Source: Flavobacterium sp. 102 (GTDB taxonomy: Bacteria; Bacteroidota; Bacteroidia; Flavobacteriales; Flavobacteriaceae). Taken from it: 64,000 nt of DNA. The notes under the pieces are model-generated. The model did no database searches. It was given only the letters and a program-made list of their open reading frames with translations, and was not told the DNA's origin. The stretch covers positions 1,550,001 to 1,614,000 of the forward strand of contig NZ_RBKX01000001.1 of the NCBI RefSeq assembly GCF_003634615.1. The letters are read 5' to 3'. Position 1 is the first letter of the stretch. Each line of letters begins with the position of its first letter. The position numbers were made by a program, and so were the translations under genes. Positions 26,018-35,706 of this stretch are shown one piece after another.

Positions 26018-26590
26018 TTAGAATCTGTAACCAACTCCCAGTTTTATAAAATTGGCAGTTGTATTGTATTTTGTATCCGGAACACCTTCCGGAGTATTGC
26101 TCACTTTTATCGCATCATATTGAACTTGGGCAAACATTTTTTTGGTGAAATCAAAGGAAAAAGAAACATTGAAATTGAACCCGCTTAAACTCTCTGATTC
26201 ATTGAAACTGATTATTTCTTCACCTGTATTACCATTTCCAGTCGTGCTGAATTGCATAAAAGTATAGCCTAAACCAAGTGCAGGATGTAATCTTGGAATG
26301 CCTTTTAATTTGAGTTCACCAAATATTCGAGGTTGAAAATTATAATTTTTGGTTTTAAAACCAATATCTGGTTCGTCATAAGTCAAATAATTCGCGTTTA
26401 AGGAAACCCCAAAGGCAAAATTTTCCTTGTCTGAAAATCTATATTTAATTCCAACATCAACTAAACCATCATAATTGCTTATAAAGTTGTCGCCGGATGG
26501 AATTGGGTAATTCAGTTCAATAGAAGTTTTTTCTTGTGAGAAGGCTTGCAAAGCAGAAAACAAAAGTAATGAAGAGATAATTTTTTTCAT
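26018..26590 (-). CDS. outer-membrane beta-barrel protein
   Basis: 190 residues. N-terminal signal peptide (MKKIISSLLLFSALQAFSQE, cleavage after FSQ or AFS). The rest shows alternating beta strands (FAFGVSLNANYL, RIFGELKLKG, LGLGYTFMQFST, FNFNVSFSFDFTKKMFAQVQYDAI) and ends in FIKLGVGYRF with a terminal aromatic, typical for a protein inserted by BamA. It resembles small OmpW/OmpA-like barrels of Flavobacteriia. Function is unknown. Confidence 0.8.
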   Translation of the reverse strand: MKKIISSLLLFSALQAFSQEKTSIELNYPIPSGDNFISNYDGLVDVGIKYRFSDKENFAFGVSLNANYLTYDEPDIGFKTKNYNFQPRIFGELKLKGIPRLHPALGLGYTFMQFSTTGNGNTGEEIISFNESESLSGFNFNVSFSFDFTKKMFAQVQYDAIKVSNTPEGVPDTKYNTTANFIKLGVGYRF

Positions 26591-26736
26591 ATGTAAGGTT
26601 TATTGGGCTAAAGTAAAAAAATAATTTTTAAAGAGAAACCTTATGCTATTCGTGTTGAATAATTAAATACTATTTGCAATCACTATATCGTTGTAGTTTT
26701 TTAACAAAATTTTAAAATCATTTGCTCAAAAAAAAG

Positions 26737-26744
26737 TATCTTCG
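26737..26744 (+). promoter_or_regulatory. possible -7 box (TATCTTCG) for S46 peptidase gene
   Basis: TATCTTCGCAG differs by one base from TAnnTTTG. The leader that follows (26745-26828) ends in a duplicated ACTATTAAC (26791-26799 and 26806-26814, period 15). The rest of the 238-bp gap shows nothing else. Confidence 0.35.
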
Positions 26745-26828
26745 CAGTCGTTTTTAGAATATTTGATATAACAAGTATTTTGTCAGATAGACTATTAACA
26801 TTCAAACTATTAACTTTATAACATTACA

Positions 26829-28979
26829 ATGAAGAAAATTATTTTATCCTTGATTGCAGCCATTATGCTTGTTCCATCGAGTGTTAAAGCTGACGAAGGA
26901 ATGTGGTTTTTGATGTTTATCGAAAGATTAAATCAAAGAGACATGCAAAAAATGGGCTTGCAATTGACAGCCGAAGAAATTTACAGTATCAATAATCACA
27001 GTTTGAAAGATGCAATCGTGCAATTCAACGGAGGTTGTACTGCGGAAATTATTTCTAAAGACGGTTTGGTTTTAACCAATCACCACTGTGGTTATGATGC
27101 GATTGCAGAATTATCTACTGCTGAGAAAAACTTGTTAAAAGACGGTTTTTGGGCAGAAAGTAGAAAAGCTGAAATCAAACCGGCCAGTTTATTTGTTCGT
27201 TTCTTCGTAAGAATGGATGACTGTACCAAACGTATTTTGGCAGTTGTTACTCCCGGAATGAGCGAAGCTGACAGAGAAAAAGCTATCAATGCTGAAATCG
27301 CTAAAATTGAAAAAGAAAACAATGCCGGTGGCAAATACACCGTTTCTGTTCGTCCTTTTTTCCAAGGCAATGAATATTACTATTTTGTTTACCAAGATTA
27401 CAAAGACGTTCGTTTGGTAGGAACACCACCGGAAAGTTTAGGGAAATTTGGTGGAGATACTGACAACTGGGAATGGCCACGTCACACTGCCGATTTCTCT
27501 ATGTTTAGAGTATATGCAGACAAAGATGGTAATCCTGCAGATTATTCAGAAAGTAACGTTCCATTACAACCAAAACACTATTTACCGGTTAACATTAATG
27601 GTGTAAAAGAGAATGACTTTGCTATGATTTTAGGTTATCCGGGTAGAACTAACCGTTGGATGCCAGCTGGCGGAATTGAGCAAAACGTAAAATTTGCTTA
27701 TCCTGCTTGGGTTGAAGGTGCCAAAACCGGAATGGACAATATGAAAAAATACATGGACCAAAGTGATGCTTTGAACTTGGTTTATGCTTCAAAATATGCT
27801 TCAACGGCTAACTACTGGAAAAACCGTCAAGGTATGATTGATGCTTTGACCAAATTTGGTACAGCCAAAACTAAAGCCGCACAAGAAACTAAATTCAATA
27901 CTTGGGCTAATAAACCGGCTAACAAAGCTAAATACGGTAACGTAGTTTCCAATATCAATAAGTATTATGCGTTAACTAATGAGAAGTCGAGACATGATAG
28001 CTATTTAACGCAATTGTTCAGAACGACTTCTTTTGGAACTATCGGAAGAACTTTGGGAAGACAATTAGAGAATTATGTTAAAGCTGATGCTGCTAAACGT
28101 GCTCAAATGGCTCCGGCTATTGAGGAAATGGCAACAGAAATGTACAAAGAATTACACATTCCGGCTGAAAGAGATTTATTGGCCGCACAATTGAAAGTGT
28201 ATGCTACTAAATCAACCGGTTATGCGATTGCGCCTGCGGTTAAAAAGATTGCTGAAGAAAACAACAACGACTTTACTAAATATGTAAACGCGGCTTTCGA
28301 CATGAGTATTTTTACTTCATTGGACAGAATTAAAGCTTTCTTGGTAATTCCAAGTCAAGGTGCTTTGGAAAACGATCCTTTGTATGGACTTTCAAATGAT
28401 ATGGTAGCTCATTTCAATACTAAATCAGAGGAAATTACTAAAGCTCAAAATGATTATAGTGCTTCTTTCCGTTTATTGGTAGAAGGTTTAAGAGAATCAA
28501 AAATTGGTTCAATCAAATATCCTGATGCTAACTCAACCATGCGTTTGACTTACGGAAAAGTACGTTCGTTACCGGCTGACAAACGCAATGATGCTAAAAT
28601 CAACAACTACACTACGCTTGACGGTCAAGTAAAGAAATACAAAAAAGGAGATCAAGAATTTGATTTGCCGGTAAAAGTTTTGGAAATGAACAAAGCTAAA
28701 AACTACGGTAGATTTGCTGATAAAGACGGAAGTCTACACGTGAATTTCTTAACGGATAATGACATTACAGGAGGAAATTCAGGTTCACCGGTATTGAACG
28801 GTAAAGGAGAATTGATTGGTTTGGCTTTCGACGGAAATATCGAAGCGATGGCCGGAGACGTTATCTTTGACAGTAAATTACAAAGAACCATCAACGTTGA
28901 TATCCGTTATGTATTATGGGTAATTGAGAATTTCTCTGGAGCTAAGCACATCGTTGACGAGATGACTTTAGTGAAATAA
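26829..28979 (+). CDS. S46-family dipeptidyl-peptidase, DPP7-like
   Basis: 716 residues with a signal peptide (IILSLIAAIMLVPSSVKA). It is a periplasmic serine exopeptidase that releases dipeptides. Chymotrypsin-like triad: His in LTNHHCGYDA (H85/H86), Asp in GGDTDNWEWPRH/TADFS and Ser651 in TGGNSGSPVLN. Eighteen residues after the serine, where DPP11 of Porphyromonas has Arg673 (selecting acidic P1), this protein has Gly669 (AFDGNIEAM). It should therefore prefer hydrophobic P1 like DPP7; this is inferred by spacing, not tested. The start DEGMWFLMFIERLN after the signal is diagnostic of the family. Terminator follows. Confidence 0.92.
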   Translation: MKKIILSLIAAIMLVPSSVKADEGMWFLMFIERLNQRDMQKMGLQLTAEEIYSINNHSLKDAIVQFNGGCTAEIISKDGLVLTNHHCGYDAIAELSTAEKNLLKDGFWAESRKAEIKPASLFVRFFVRMDDCTKRILAVVTPGMSEADREKAINAEIAKIEKENNAGGKYTVSVRPFFQGNEYYYFVYQDYKDVRLVGTPPESLGKFGGDTDNWEWPRHTADFSMFRVYADKDGNPADYSESNVPLQPKHYLPVNINGVKENDFAMILGYPGRTNRWMPAGGIEQNVKFAYPAWVEGAKTGMDNMKKYMDQSDALNLVYASKYASTANYWKNRQGMIDALTKFGTAKTKAAQETKFNTWANKPANKAKYGNVVSNINKYYALTNEKSRHDSYLTQLFRTTSFGTIGRTLGRQLENYVKADAAKRAQMAPAIEEMATEMYKELHIPAERDLLAAQLKVYATKSTGYAIAPAVKKIAEENNNDFTKYVNAAFDMSIFTSLDRIKAFLVIPSQGALENDPLYGLSNDMVAHFNTKSEEITKAQNDYSASFRLLVEGLRESKIGSIKYPDANSTMRLTYGKVRSLPADKRNDAKINNYTTLDGQVKKYKKGDQEFDLPVKVLEMNKAKNYGRFADKDGSLHVNFLTDNDITGGNSGSPVLNGKGELIGLAFDGNIEAMAGDVIFDSKLQRTINVDIRYVLWVIENFSGAKHIVDEMTLVK

Positions 28980-29000
28980 TTTCATTTAGTTTATATATTA

Positions 29001-29034
29001 AAAAACGTCCCGAGTAATTGGGACGTTTTTTTTT
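29001..29034. terminator. terminator between S46 peptidase and macroglobulin genes
   Basis: AACGTCCC, loop GAGTAATT, GGGACGTT, then a run of T. It begins 22 bp after the peptidase stop. Its T-run touches the end of the convergent gene. Confidence 0.88.
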
Positions 29035-32000
29035 ATTCGCTAACATTGATTCTGATGCCTTTGGTATGACTAGTGAATTCGGGCGCATACATACTTTCTA
29101 TGGATGTAATTCCGTTAGAAAAATCGCCTTTGTTGTTTACTCTAATGTCATATTCAATCACATAAGTTCCTTTGTTTAGATTATCAAAAAAGAAATGTGT
29201 TGCAGCGTCTTTTGTGCTTTTATAGTAGCTGGTTCTTTCTTTCCATTCGTATTTCGAAAGTACGTCAACCGGTTCAAAGCAAGAAGCTCTCATGTCTTTT
29301 AAATGAATAAATTCCATGTCTTCTTTGGTTTCAATTACCAATCGTACGGTTATTAAATCGCCAATTTTCAGAGGGTTTTTGGATGTGATTTTTTCCAATT
29401 GTTGACCGTTATTCGTATTTTTCTTCAGGTACAGTTCTTTTGCTACTGTCATGGCCGCTTTGTCACTCGATTTTATTTGGTCTAAATCTTCAAAGTATTG
29501 CCAATAAATGCCGCCATAATTAGGTACTTTCGAATTATTCTCAAAAGAAATATTTGCCATATCATTACTGATTTCATCGGCTTTCCAATTCATTTTTACA
29601 TAACCGGTTTCGGCTTCTTTTTCGTTTTCTGCCAGTTTTGAGGTTAGGATTTTGTTGTTGCCAATTTTTATTTTAGTATTGTCTTTTACCGATAACCAAT
29701 CGCTTCCCTGGTATAACAAGGCATAAATCGCTTCAGTTGTGGCTTTGGTGGTATTCCAACTTTTGGTTTGTTTGTTTTTCAAAAGCCAAACTTTCATCGC
29801 GTCGATAGATTTGTTGTCATCGGTTATTTCAGTGAATACTTCTATTAATAGTGTTTGGGTTTCTATTGGTGATTGATACCAATACCAACCGGCTTTATTT
29901 TCAATCCAATACATGCCTGAATCTTCATTTGTGGCTGAAGTTTCTTTGAGGCTTTCGATGATTTTTTTGGCAGTATTTTTATCTCCGAATCGATTCAAAA
30001 TCATTGCAGCCAATCCTTTGTTGTAAATTGAATAAGTCAGCCAATCTGTTTTTACCACTTCCAATTGTTTAGTAGCAATGGCTTTTGCTTTTTCATTCAT
30101 CGGATTACTTTCCAAATAAAAAGTTCTCATGTACAAATAGTGCAAATCAGCGTATTGCGTATTCCAGATTTTATAATCTTTAGAGATACTATTATTATCC
30201 AAGTATTTACTATCTAAATAATCAATGGCCTTTTTTGTAATCTCAGTGAAACTATCGATAGTTTCTTTTTTAATCTTTAATTTTTGAAGATGTCCTAATC
30301 CGCTAACGATATGTCTGGTAATGTATTCGTTTTCATTTCCATCTTCAAACCAAGCAAAGCCGCCGGAAGGTTTTTGTTTTTCTTTTAATTTTTTGAGAAT
30401 GGCTTCTTCATTAGATTTTGTTTTTTCTAAATCGAATAGCGTTGCCATATTCTTTTTCTTTTCTTCTTCGCTTTGCGCATCATTTATCCAAGGTGTTTCG
30501 GCTAAAAGCAACGATTTGAGTTCTTCGTTTTGTTCCAATTTGGAAATTGGTTTCCCTGATTTTTTCCATTGTTCAAAAACGCTGGCAATTTTTGGATTAC
30601 TATTGATAATCTCTGAAGCCAATACATTAGCATAGTATTTGGAAAACAATTGCTCGGCACAATCATGCTCATATTCCATCAAATACGGTAAGGATTGAAT
30701 AGCAATCCAAGTTGGATTACTGGTGTATTCCAAAGTAAACAAATGATGACGAAGTGTAGTGGAAGTGTTGTTTTTTAAATTGGTCAGCACATATTCTTTT
30801 TTGCTGTGTTCTCTCATCCAAACCGGAATGGTTTCGGTCACCAAAATGTTATTGGTAAGCACTGGTAAAGCACTTTCTTCTCCGTCGGAATAATTTCCTG
30901 CTTTGGCAATTACTTTGTATTGCAATCCTTGTAAACCTTGCGGAATGGTTATTTTCCAACTCACAACACTATTGCCCGAAGGCGTAATGGTAAAGTTGCG
31001 AAAGGCATTACTATTCATCGTTTTAGCGTCGATGTTTTCCATAGTTGTTGCGTCAAAGAGTTGCAAGATGGCCATTCCGGTTTTGAGTTCAGAAGTTAAA
31101 TTAGCCACTTTTGCCGAAATAACGATAGTGTCATTTTCTCTAAAAAAGCGCGGCATATTAGGGAAAACCATTAATTCTTTTTGGGTTACCACACTTTTTT
31201 CTAAATAGCCTGAAAGTGCTTTTTTATTGTGAGCCAATAAGCGAAATTTCCATTCGGTCAGTTCTTCGGGTGCATTGAATTTGAAACTTATTTTTCCTTC
31301 TTTATCGGTGCGAATTTGTGGAAAGAAGAAAGCGGTTTCGTTTCTGTTGGTTCGTGTTTTTATTTTGGTTAAATCTTCTATGGTTTTTTTGGTACTAATG
31401 ATAATTACACCATTGCTTCCTCTGTTTCCGAAAATAGCTGTAGCCGCTGCATCTTTTAATACTTTAGCCTCTGCAATGTCGTTCGGATTTAATTTTAAAA
31501 ATTCTTCTCTTGTTATTGGAACGCCATCCACTACATACAATGGTTCTGAATTGGCAGTAATGGAACCAATGCCTCTGATTACAATACTACTTCCGCTTCC
31601 CGGCGAACCTGACCCGCTAGTTATGTTTAAACCGGCTATTTGACCTTGTAATGTTTGAATAAATGATGTATTTGGATAGTTTTCAATAATTTCAGAATTA
31701 ATAGTAGTTTGAGCAACCGTAGTATGTGCTTTTTTGGTTGAAAAATATCCCTCTACTACAACTTCATCTAATGTCATGCCATCTATCAATTTGACATTTA
31801 TTTCGTTTGTATTTACGGTTACAATTCTATTATTATAACCTGTAAAAGAAACAGTTAATACTTCTCCAAAGGCAGCTTCAATTTCGTAATAGCCATCGAA
31901 GTCTGCTTGTGTACTTCTGTTAGTTCCCTTTACTACTATGCTCGCTCCCGGTAAAGGTCCGATTCTATCCGAAACAATACCTGTTATTAGTTTGGAGTTG

Positions 32001-35000
32001 GCTGGTTTTTTTGCTTTTTTGGTAATTTGTTTTTGGTATTCCTTAAGAACACTTGGACTATTGGTATTGTTAATGTCAAAACCGAACCACATTAGTTGTG
32101 TACGTTCATTTTGGTATTCAAATCTTTTATTGTTTTGATTTGAATAATTTAAGCGAAAATATTCCATTCCGCTGCTGAGTTCCGTTTTGCCATAGTAATT
32201 ATGGTATATTCTTTCGTTATTTTTCAAGTTACTCCATTGAGTAGTTTTAAATTGATCTAATGAAGCGTCATACATAGAAGCTAAGACTTCGGCTTCAATT
32301 TTAGCATTGTTTTCTTTGATCTTGAAAGACCAATTTTCTTCTTTTCCTGGTTCTAATTTACTTCTGAAGCTTTCGATTTCGAAACTAATTTTTGGAACAT
32401 CTTCTTTAAGTACAATTATTTTATCTGTTTTAAAATATTGATTTTCAAAAATGTTTTCTAGGGTTAATTTAAATCCTTTGCGCACATAACTTGCAATCGG
32501 TATTCTAATTTCTTGTTGGTGGTTTTTCACCGTAATATTATTTTCGTAAATGAGACTGTCTTTAAAATGAGCACTAACCGAAAGATTTAGTTCAGGTAAA
32601 GCAGTTTTAATCAATATCTTGGCAAAGCCATCTTTTATCGTATTTTCGTTGAGTTGTTCGATTGTTACCAAACTGTTTTCAGGAAAATTATTAGCTTTTT
32701 TTTGGAAGAGTAGAAAATCAGTTGAGGTTTCAATCGGATTATTGAATTTATCATTGGATGAAAAAACTACTTTGTAATGCCCTGATTTATAATTAGAAAT
32801 AAAATTTAATGGCACCGATTTTTCCTTTGCAGTGTTGGTTTTTTTTGTGTAGACCAAAATTCCATTGGTGTTTTTCTCAGTTGCTTCCTCGTTGTTTTCA
32901 TAAGGAAATAGTTTTTCAAAATCTGAATCAGAAATAGATTTTATTTCCGGTTGACTGAAAACTCTTTTTTTGAATTTATTATGAAATGCTTTCTGATAAT
33001 ATATTTTTATTTCTCCTTCTACGGGAACGAATTGATTATTGAGGTTAGTACTATTGATTACGATGCTTTCTTTCTCGTTCGAATTCACAAAGTAAGGAAG
33101 GATTGCGTCTAAATTTAAAGTGTGATAACCTACTTTAACAATTGTATTTGCCGAGTGAGTTTCTCCGTTATTATCAGTTACATCGGCTGTGATTACATAG
33201 CTGAAAATAGGCAGGTTTTCTTTGGTATAATCTTTAGCCGGAATGGCTTCGAATTCAATATTAAATTTACCATCAGCATCGGTTTTTGTTTCTGATGAAA
33301 CTAGGGTTTCTTCATCATTTGACCAATCATCTTTCCAATTGTTGAACGATTTTCTTTCAACAGTATAAGTTACTTTAGCATCGGATATTTTACTTCCCGC
33401 AAAGGCTTTTGCTATTCCGACAACTTTTATTTTTTGTTTTACGGTATAGGTTTCTGTAACGGGTTCAAATTTGGTTTCAAACTTAGGGCGTTTGTATTCT
33501 TCTACACTAAAATAGTTGTAAGAGTCATTCATTTCTCCATTGTCCCAAATAGGATGCTCTTCCAATAACGAATTGTAAAGTGCATCTTTTTCGTAATCAT
33601 CAGGTTCTTCAATACTTAGGCTGTATTGTCCGGTTAAGCCATTTTTTGGCAGTACAAATTCGCCAACAAAAGATCCAAATTCATTAGTGGTTAGTTCAAA
33701 TGATTTGAATTCGTCTCCATTGGCATCTTCTACAATAACTTTTACTAAAAAGTTAGGCAATATTCTTTGTTCATTATACAACATTTGCGTCGCAATGCCT
33801 TTGAAATACACAGTTTGCCCTGGACGATAAATCGCTCTGTCGATATAGAAATTTACTTTAGCTTCAATTTCAGATTCGTAATCTGTATAATAGTTTCTGA
33901 TATAGTTGCCGAGTACTTGAATAGTGTCATTTTGATGGATTACTACTATTTTTTTATCTTGAAACTTATAGTCTTTCTTTTGAAGGTCAAGTTGAAAAAA
34001 GGCTATTCCCTTATCGTTTGTTTTTAAATTGAAATCATCGCTTTTTATCTGACAATTGGCAATTGGATGTCCTGTTTTTCTATGAATAGTTTGGAAATAT
34101 AATTTATTGTCGTTTTGGTAGTTTAACAACGTTGTATTTGTTACTGTGATTTTTCTGTAAGTTAATTTCGATTTCGTTTCGCCCAAGTCTTCAATTAAAA
34201 CAATATAATTGCCCAATTCTAGTTCGGGAAGAAGAACCTCTGTGCTGTAGTTGAAATAATCTTTTTGGTTTGGCAAATAGTATTTCTGAGCGATATATTT
34301 TTTGTTCTTTGATTTGTAACTTGCTGCGATACTATCATTGGTAAAATCGATATGGAAAATTTTACTGTTTACTTTGTAAAATGAAATCTGAATTGAATCT
34401 ACATTTTTGAAGCGAATTAGAGCTCTGGTCTTTTCTTTTTCATAAGTATATTGGAGCATGTTTAGATCAAGTTCTTTCGAGATTATCCAATTTTTTTGAT
34501 GTATTGCATTTTTTACAGCGTTTGATTTGTTTTGAATTGCTATAATACTGTCTAGAATAGTAATGGCTTTAGCGTTATAATTTTTAGAATCTTTTTTTGA
34601 GGCTAAATTTTTATATAGTATAGCTTTCTCAAGTTGGATTTTTTGAGTTAAATAGGTGTCTTTTGATTGTTTTTGTAAATTGTCAAGTCTTTTTAAAAGG
34701 GCATAGTCTTTTCTGATTATATACTTGTTGCAGAACAAGAGACGATCTAATTCGAGTTCGGAAGGAGTGTTTTTCAGATGGGCTTTTTGGAATAAGAGGA
34801 GAACTTTTGAGACAGATCTACTTTTTATACTATCCAGTTTCAACGAATTAAATTCTTCATTCGTCCCTAATAAATTCATATTGTATTTTGAAAGTTGGAA
34901 ATTTGGCATTTCCCATTGGTTGGCTTTTTGAATATAATGATCAATATTCGCCTGAATTAAATAATCGTATAATGTAGCGTTGTTGAATTTTTCTATTAGG

Positions 35001-35524
35001 AAGTAATCAAAAATGGGTTCATATTGATTTAAGGGTGTTTTTTTTAATACTTCAACTTTTTTTAAAGTATTCTTGTAGGCGCTGTCTATTTGACTTTCAA
35101 AATCATTCAAACTCCAAGTGATAAAATCTTTGATTTCAATTGTGTCTCGTTTAGTACGACTGTAGACTTTATTTTGATTTTCATCTAGGTATGATTTTAA
35201 GCATCGTGCATAAATCAAATTAAGTATTGCTTTTGTTGCGATAGGTGCTTTAGAGATTCTTTTTTGAAGATTGGTGATTACTTTTCTTTGTGCATCTTCT
35301 TCCAAAGTCAACATGTATTTTGAAGTATAAAAAAATGTTTTTATTAGTTGTACTTCATTTTTGGTGCTAGTAGCTTTAGATTGAATTTTTGTTACTATTG
35401 CATTGGCAGATTTTATTTTTCCTTCATTCTCAAGTTGAATTACCTTGTCCCAATTTTTCTCAAAATCTTGTGCAAAACCAGATGAATAGATAAAGAATAA
35501 AAAGATGGTGTATATATGCTTCAT
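29033..35524 (-). CDS. alpha-2-macroglobulin-like protein with inserted carboxypeptidase-regulatory and TonB-plug domains
   Basis: 2163 residues with a signal peptide (MKHIYTIFLFFIYSSGFAQ). About 550 helical residues come first, then an MG2 domain (FYIDRAIYRPGQTVYFKG, about residue 570) and further macroglobulin domains. At about 1175-1255 there is a CarboxypepD_reg-like domain (GIVSDRIGPLPGASIVVKG, DFDGYYEI). At about 1265-1375 a SusC-type TonB plug follows (GQIAGLNITSGSGSPGSGSS, IVIRGIGS, PLYVVDGVPI, DAAATAIFGNRGSNGVIII). The A2M domain resumes at about 1400 (FFFPQIRTDKEGKISFKF). CAEQ at about 1622 is a probable thioester motif in the helical TED. A receptor-binding-like domain closes it. 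Bacterial macroglobulins trap proteases in the periplasm. The insert lies where the bait region is expected. No TonB beta-barrel follows the plug. Confidence 0.88.
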   Translation of the reverse strand: MKHIYTIFLFFIYSSGFAQDFEKNWDKVIQLENEGKIKSANAIVTKIQSKATSTKNEVQLIKTFFYTSKYMLTLEEDAQRKVITNLQKRISKAPIATKAILNLIYARCLKSYLDENQNKVYSRTKRDTIEIKDFITWSLNDFESQIDSAYKNTLKKVEVLKKTPLNQYEPIFDYFLIEKFNNATLYDYLIQANIDHYIQKANQWEMPNFQLSKYNMNLLGTNEEFNSLKLDSIKSRSVSKVLLLFQKAHLKNTPSELELDRLLFCNKYIIRKDYALLKRLDNLQKQSKDTYLTQKIQLEKAILYKNLASKKDSKNYNAKAITILDSIIAIQNKSNAVKNAIHQKNWIISKELDLNMLQYTYEKEKTRALIRFKNVDSIQISFYKVNSKIFHIDFTNDSIAASYKSKNKKYIAQKYYLPNQKDYFNYSTEVLLPELELGNYIVLIEDLGETKSKLTYRKITVTNTTLLNYQNDNKLYFQTIHRKTGHPIANCQIKSDDFNLKTNDKGIAFFQLDLQKKDYKFQDKKIVVIHQNDTIQVLGNYIRNYYTDYESEIEAKVNFYIDRAIYRPGQTVYFKGIATQMLYNEQRILPNFLVKVIVEDANGDEFKSFELTTNEFGSFVGEFVLPKNGLTGQYSLSIEEPDDYEKDALYNSLLEEHPIWDNGEMNDSYNYFSVEEYKRPKFETKFEPVTETYTVKQKIKVVGIAKAFAGSKISDAKVTYTVERKSFNNWKDDWSNDEETLVSSETKTDADGKFNIEFEAIPAKDYTKENLPIFSYVITADVTDNNGETHSANTIVKVGYHTLNLDAILPYFVNSNEKESIVINSTNLNNQFVPVEGEIKIYYQKAFHNKFKKRVFSQPEIKSISDSDFEKLFPYENNEEATEKNTNGILVYTKKTNTAKEKSVPLNFISNYKSGHYKVVFSSNDKFNNPIETSTDFLLFQKKANNFPENSLVTIEQLNENTIKDGFAKILIKTALPELNLSVSAHFKDSLIYENNITVKNHQQEIRIPIASYVRKGFKLTLENIFENQYFKTDKIIVLKEDVPKISFEIESFRSKLEPGKEENWSFKIKENNAKIEAEVLASMYDASLDQFKTTQWSNLKNNERIYHNYYGKTELSSGMEYFRLNYSNQNNKRFEYQNERTQLMWFGFDINNTNSPSVLKEYQKQITKKAKKPANSKLITGIVSDRIGPLPGASIVVKGTNRSTQADFDGYYEIEAAFGEVLTVSFTGYNNRIVTVNTNEINVKLIDGMTLDEVVVEGYFSTKKAHTTVAQTTINSEIIENYPNTSFIQTLQGQIAGLNITSGSGSPGSGSSIVIRGIGSITANSEPLYVVDGVPITREEFLKLNPNDIAEAKVLKDAAATAIFGNRGSNGVIIISTKKTIEDLTKIKTRTNRNETAFFFPQIRTDKEGKISFKFNAPEELTEWKFRLLAHNKKALSGYLEKSVVTQKELMVFPNMPRFFRENDTIVISAKVANLTSELKTGMAILQLFDATTMENIDAKTMNSNAFRNFTITPSGNSVVSWKITIPQGLQGLQYKVIAKAGNYSDGEESALPVLTNNILVTETIPVWMREHSKKEYVLTNLKNNTSTTLRHHLFTLEYTSNPTWIAIQSLPYLMEYEHDCAEQLFSKYYANVLASEIINSNPKIASVFEQWKKSGKPISKLEQNEELKSLLLAETPWINDAQSEEEKKKNMATLFDLEKTKSNEEAILKKLKEKQKPSGGFAWFEDGNENEYITRHIVSGLGHLQKLKIKKETIDSFTEITKKAIDYLDSKYLDNNSISKDYKIWNTQYADLHYLYMRTFYLESNPMNEKAKAIATKQLEVVKTDWLTYSIYNKGLAAMILNRFGDKNTAKKIIESLKETSATNEDSGMYWIENKAGWYWYQSPIETQTLLIEVFTEITDDNKSIDAMKVWLLKNKQTKSWNTTKATTEAIYALLYQGSDWLSVKDNTKIKIGNNKILTSKLAENEKEAETGYVKMNWKADEISNDMANISFENNSKVPNYGGIYWQYFEDLDQIKSSDKAAMTVAKELYLKKNTNNGQQLEKITSKNPLKIGDLITVRLVIETKEDMEFIHLKDMRASCFEPVDVLSKYEWKERTSYYKSTKDAATHFFFDNLNKGTYVIEYDIRVNNKGDFSNGITSIESMYAPEFTSHTKGIRINVSE

Positions 35525-35650
35525 AAATAAAAGTATTTTTTCTCTATTGTATAGAGTGTGAAAATTTAAAAAAGGTTGGAAAGCTTTTAAAGATTCTCTA
35601 AAGTAGTATTTTTTGAAAGATTTTAATTAGATTTTATCTTGATTATCCAT

Positions 35651-35685
35651 AAAAAAAACGCTTCAATTATTTGAAGCGTTTTTTT
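35651..35685 (-). terminator. terminator of the 3126-residue adhesin gene
   Basis: AAAACGCTTCAA and TTGAAGCGTTTT form a stem around a short ATTATT loop, with T/A runs on both sides. It lies 22 bp past the adhesin stop. It could also stop transcription from the other strand. Confidence 0.85.
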
Positions 35686-35706
35686 ATTATTACAATTTCT
35701 TGTTTT

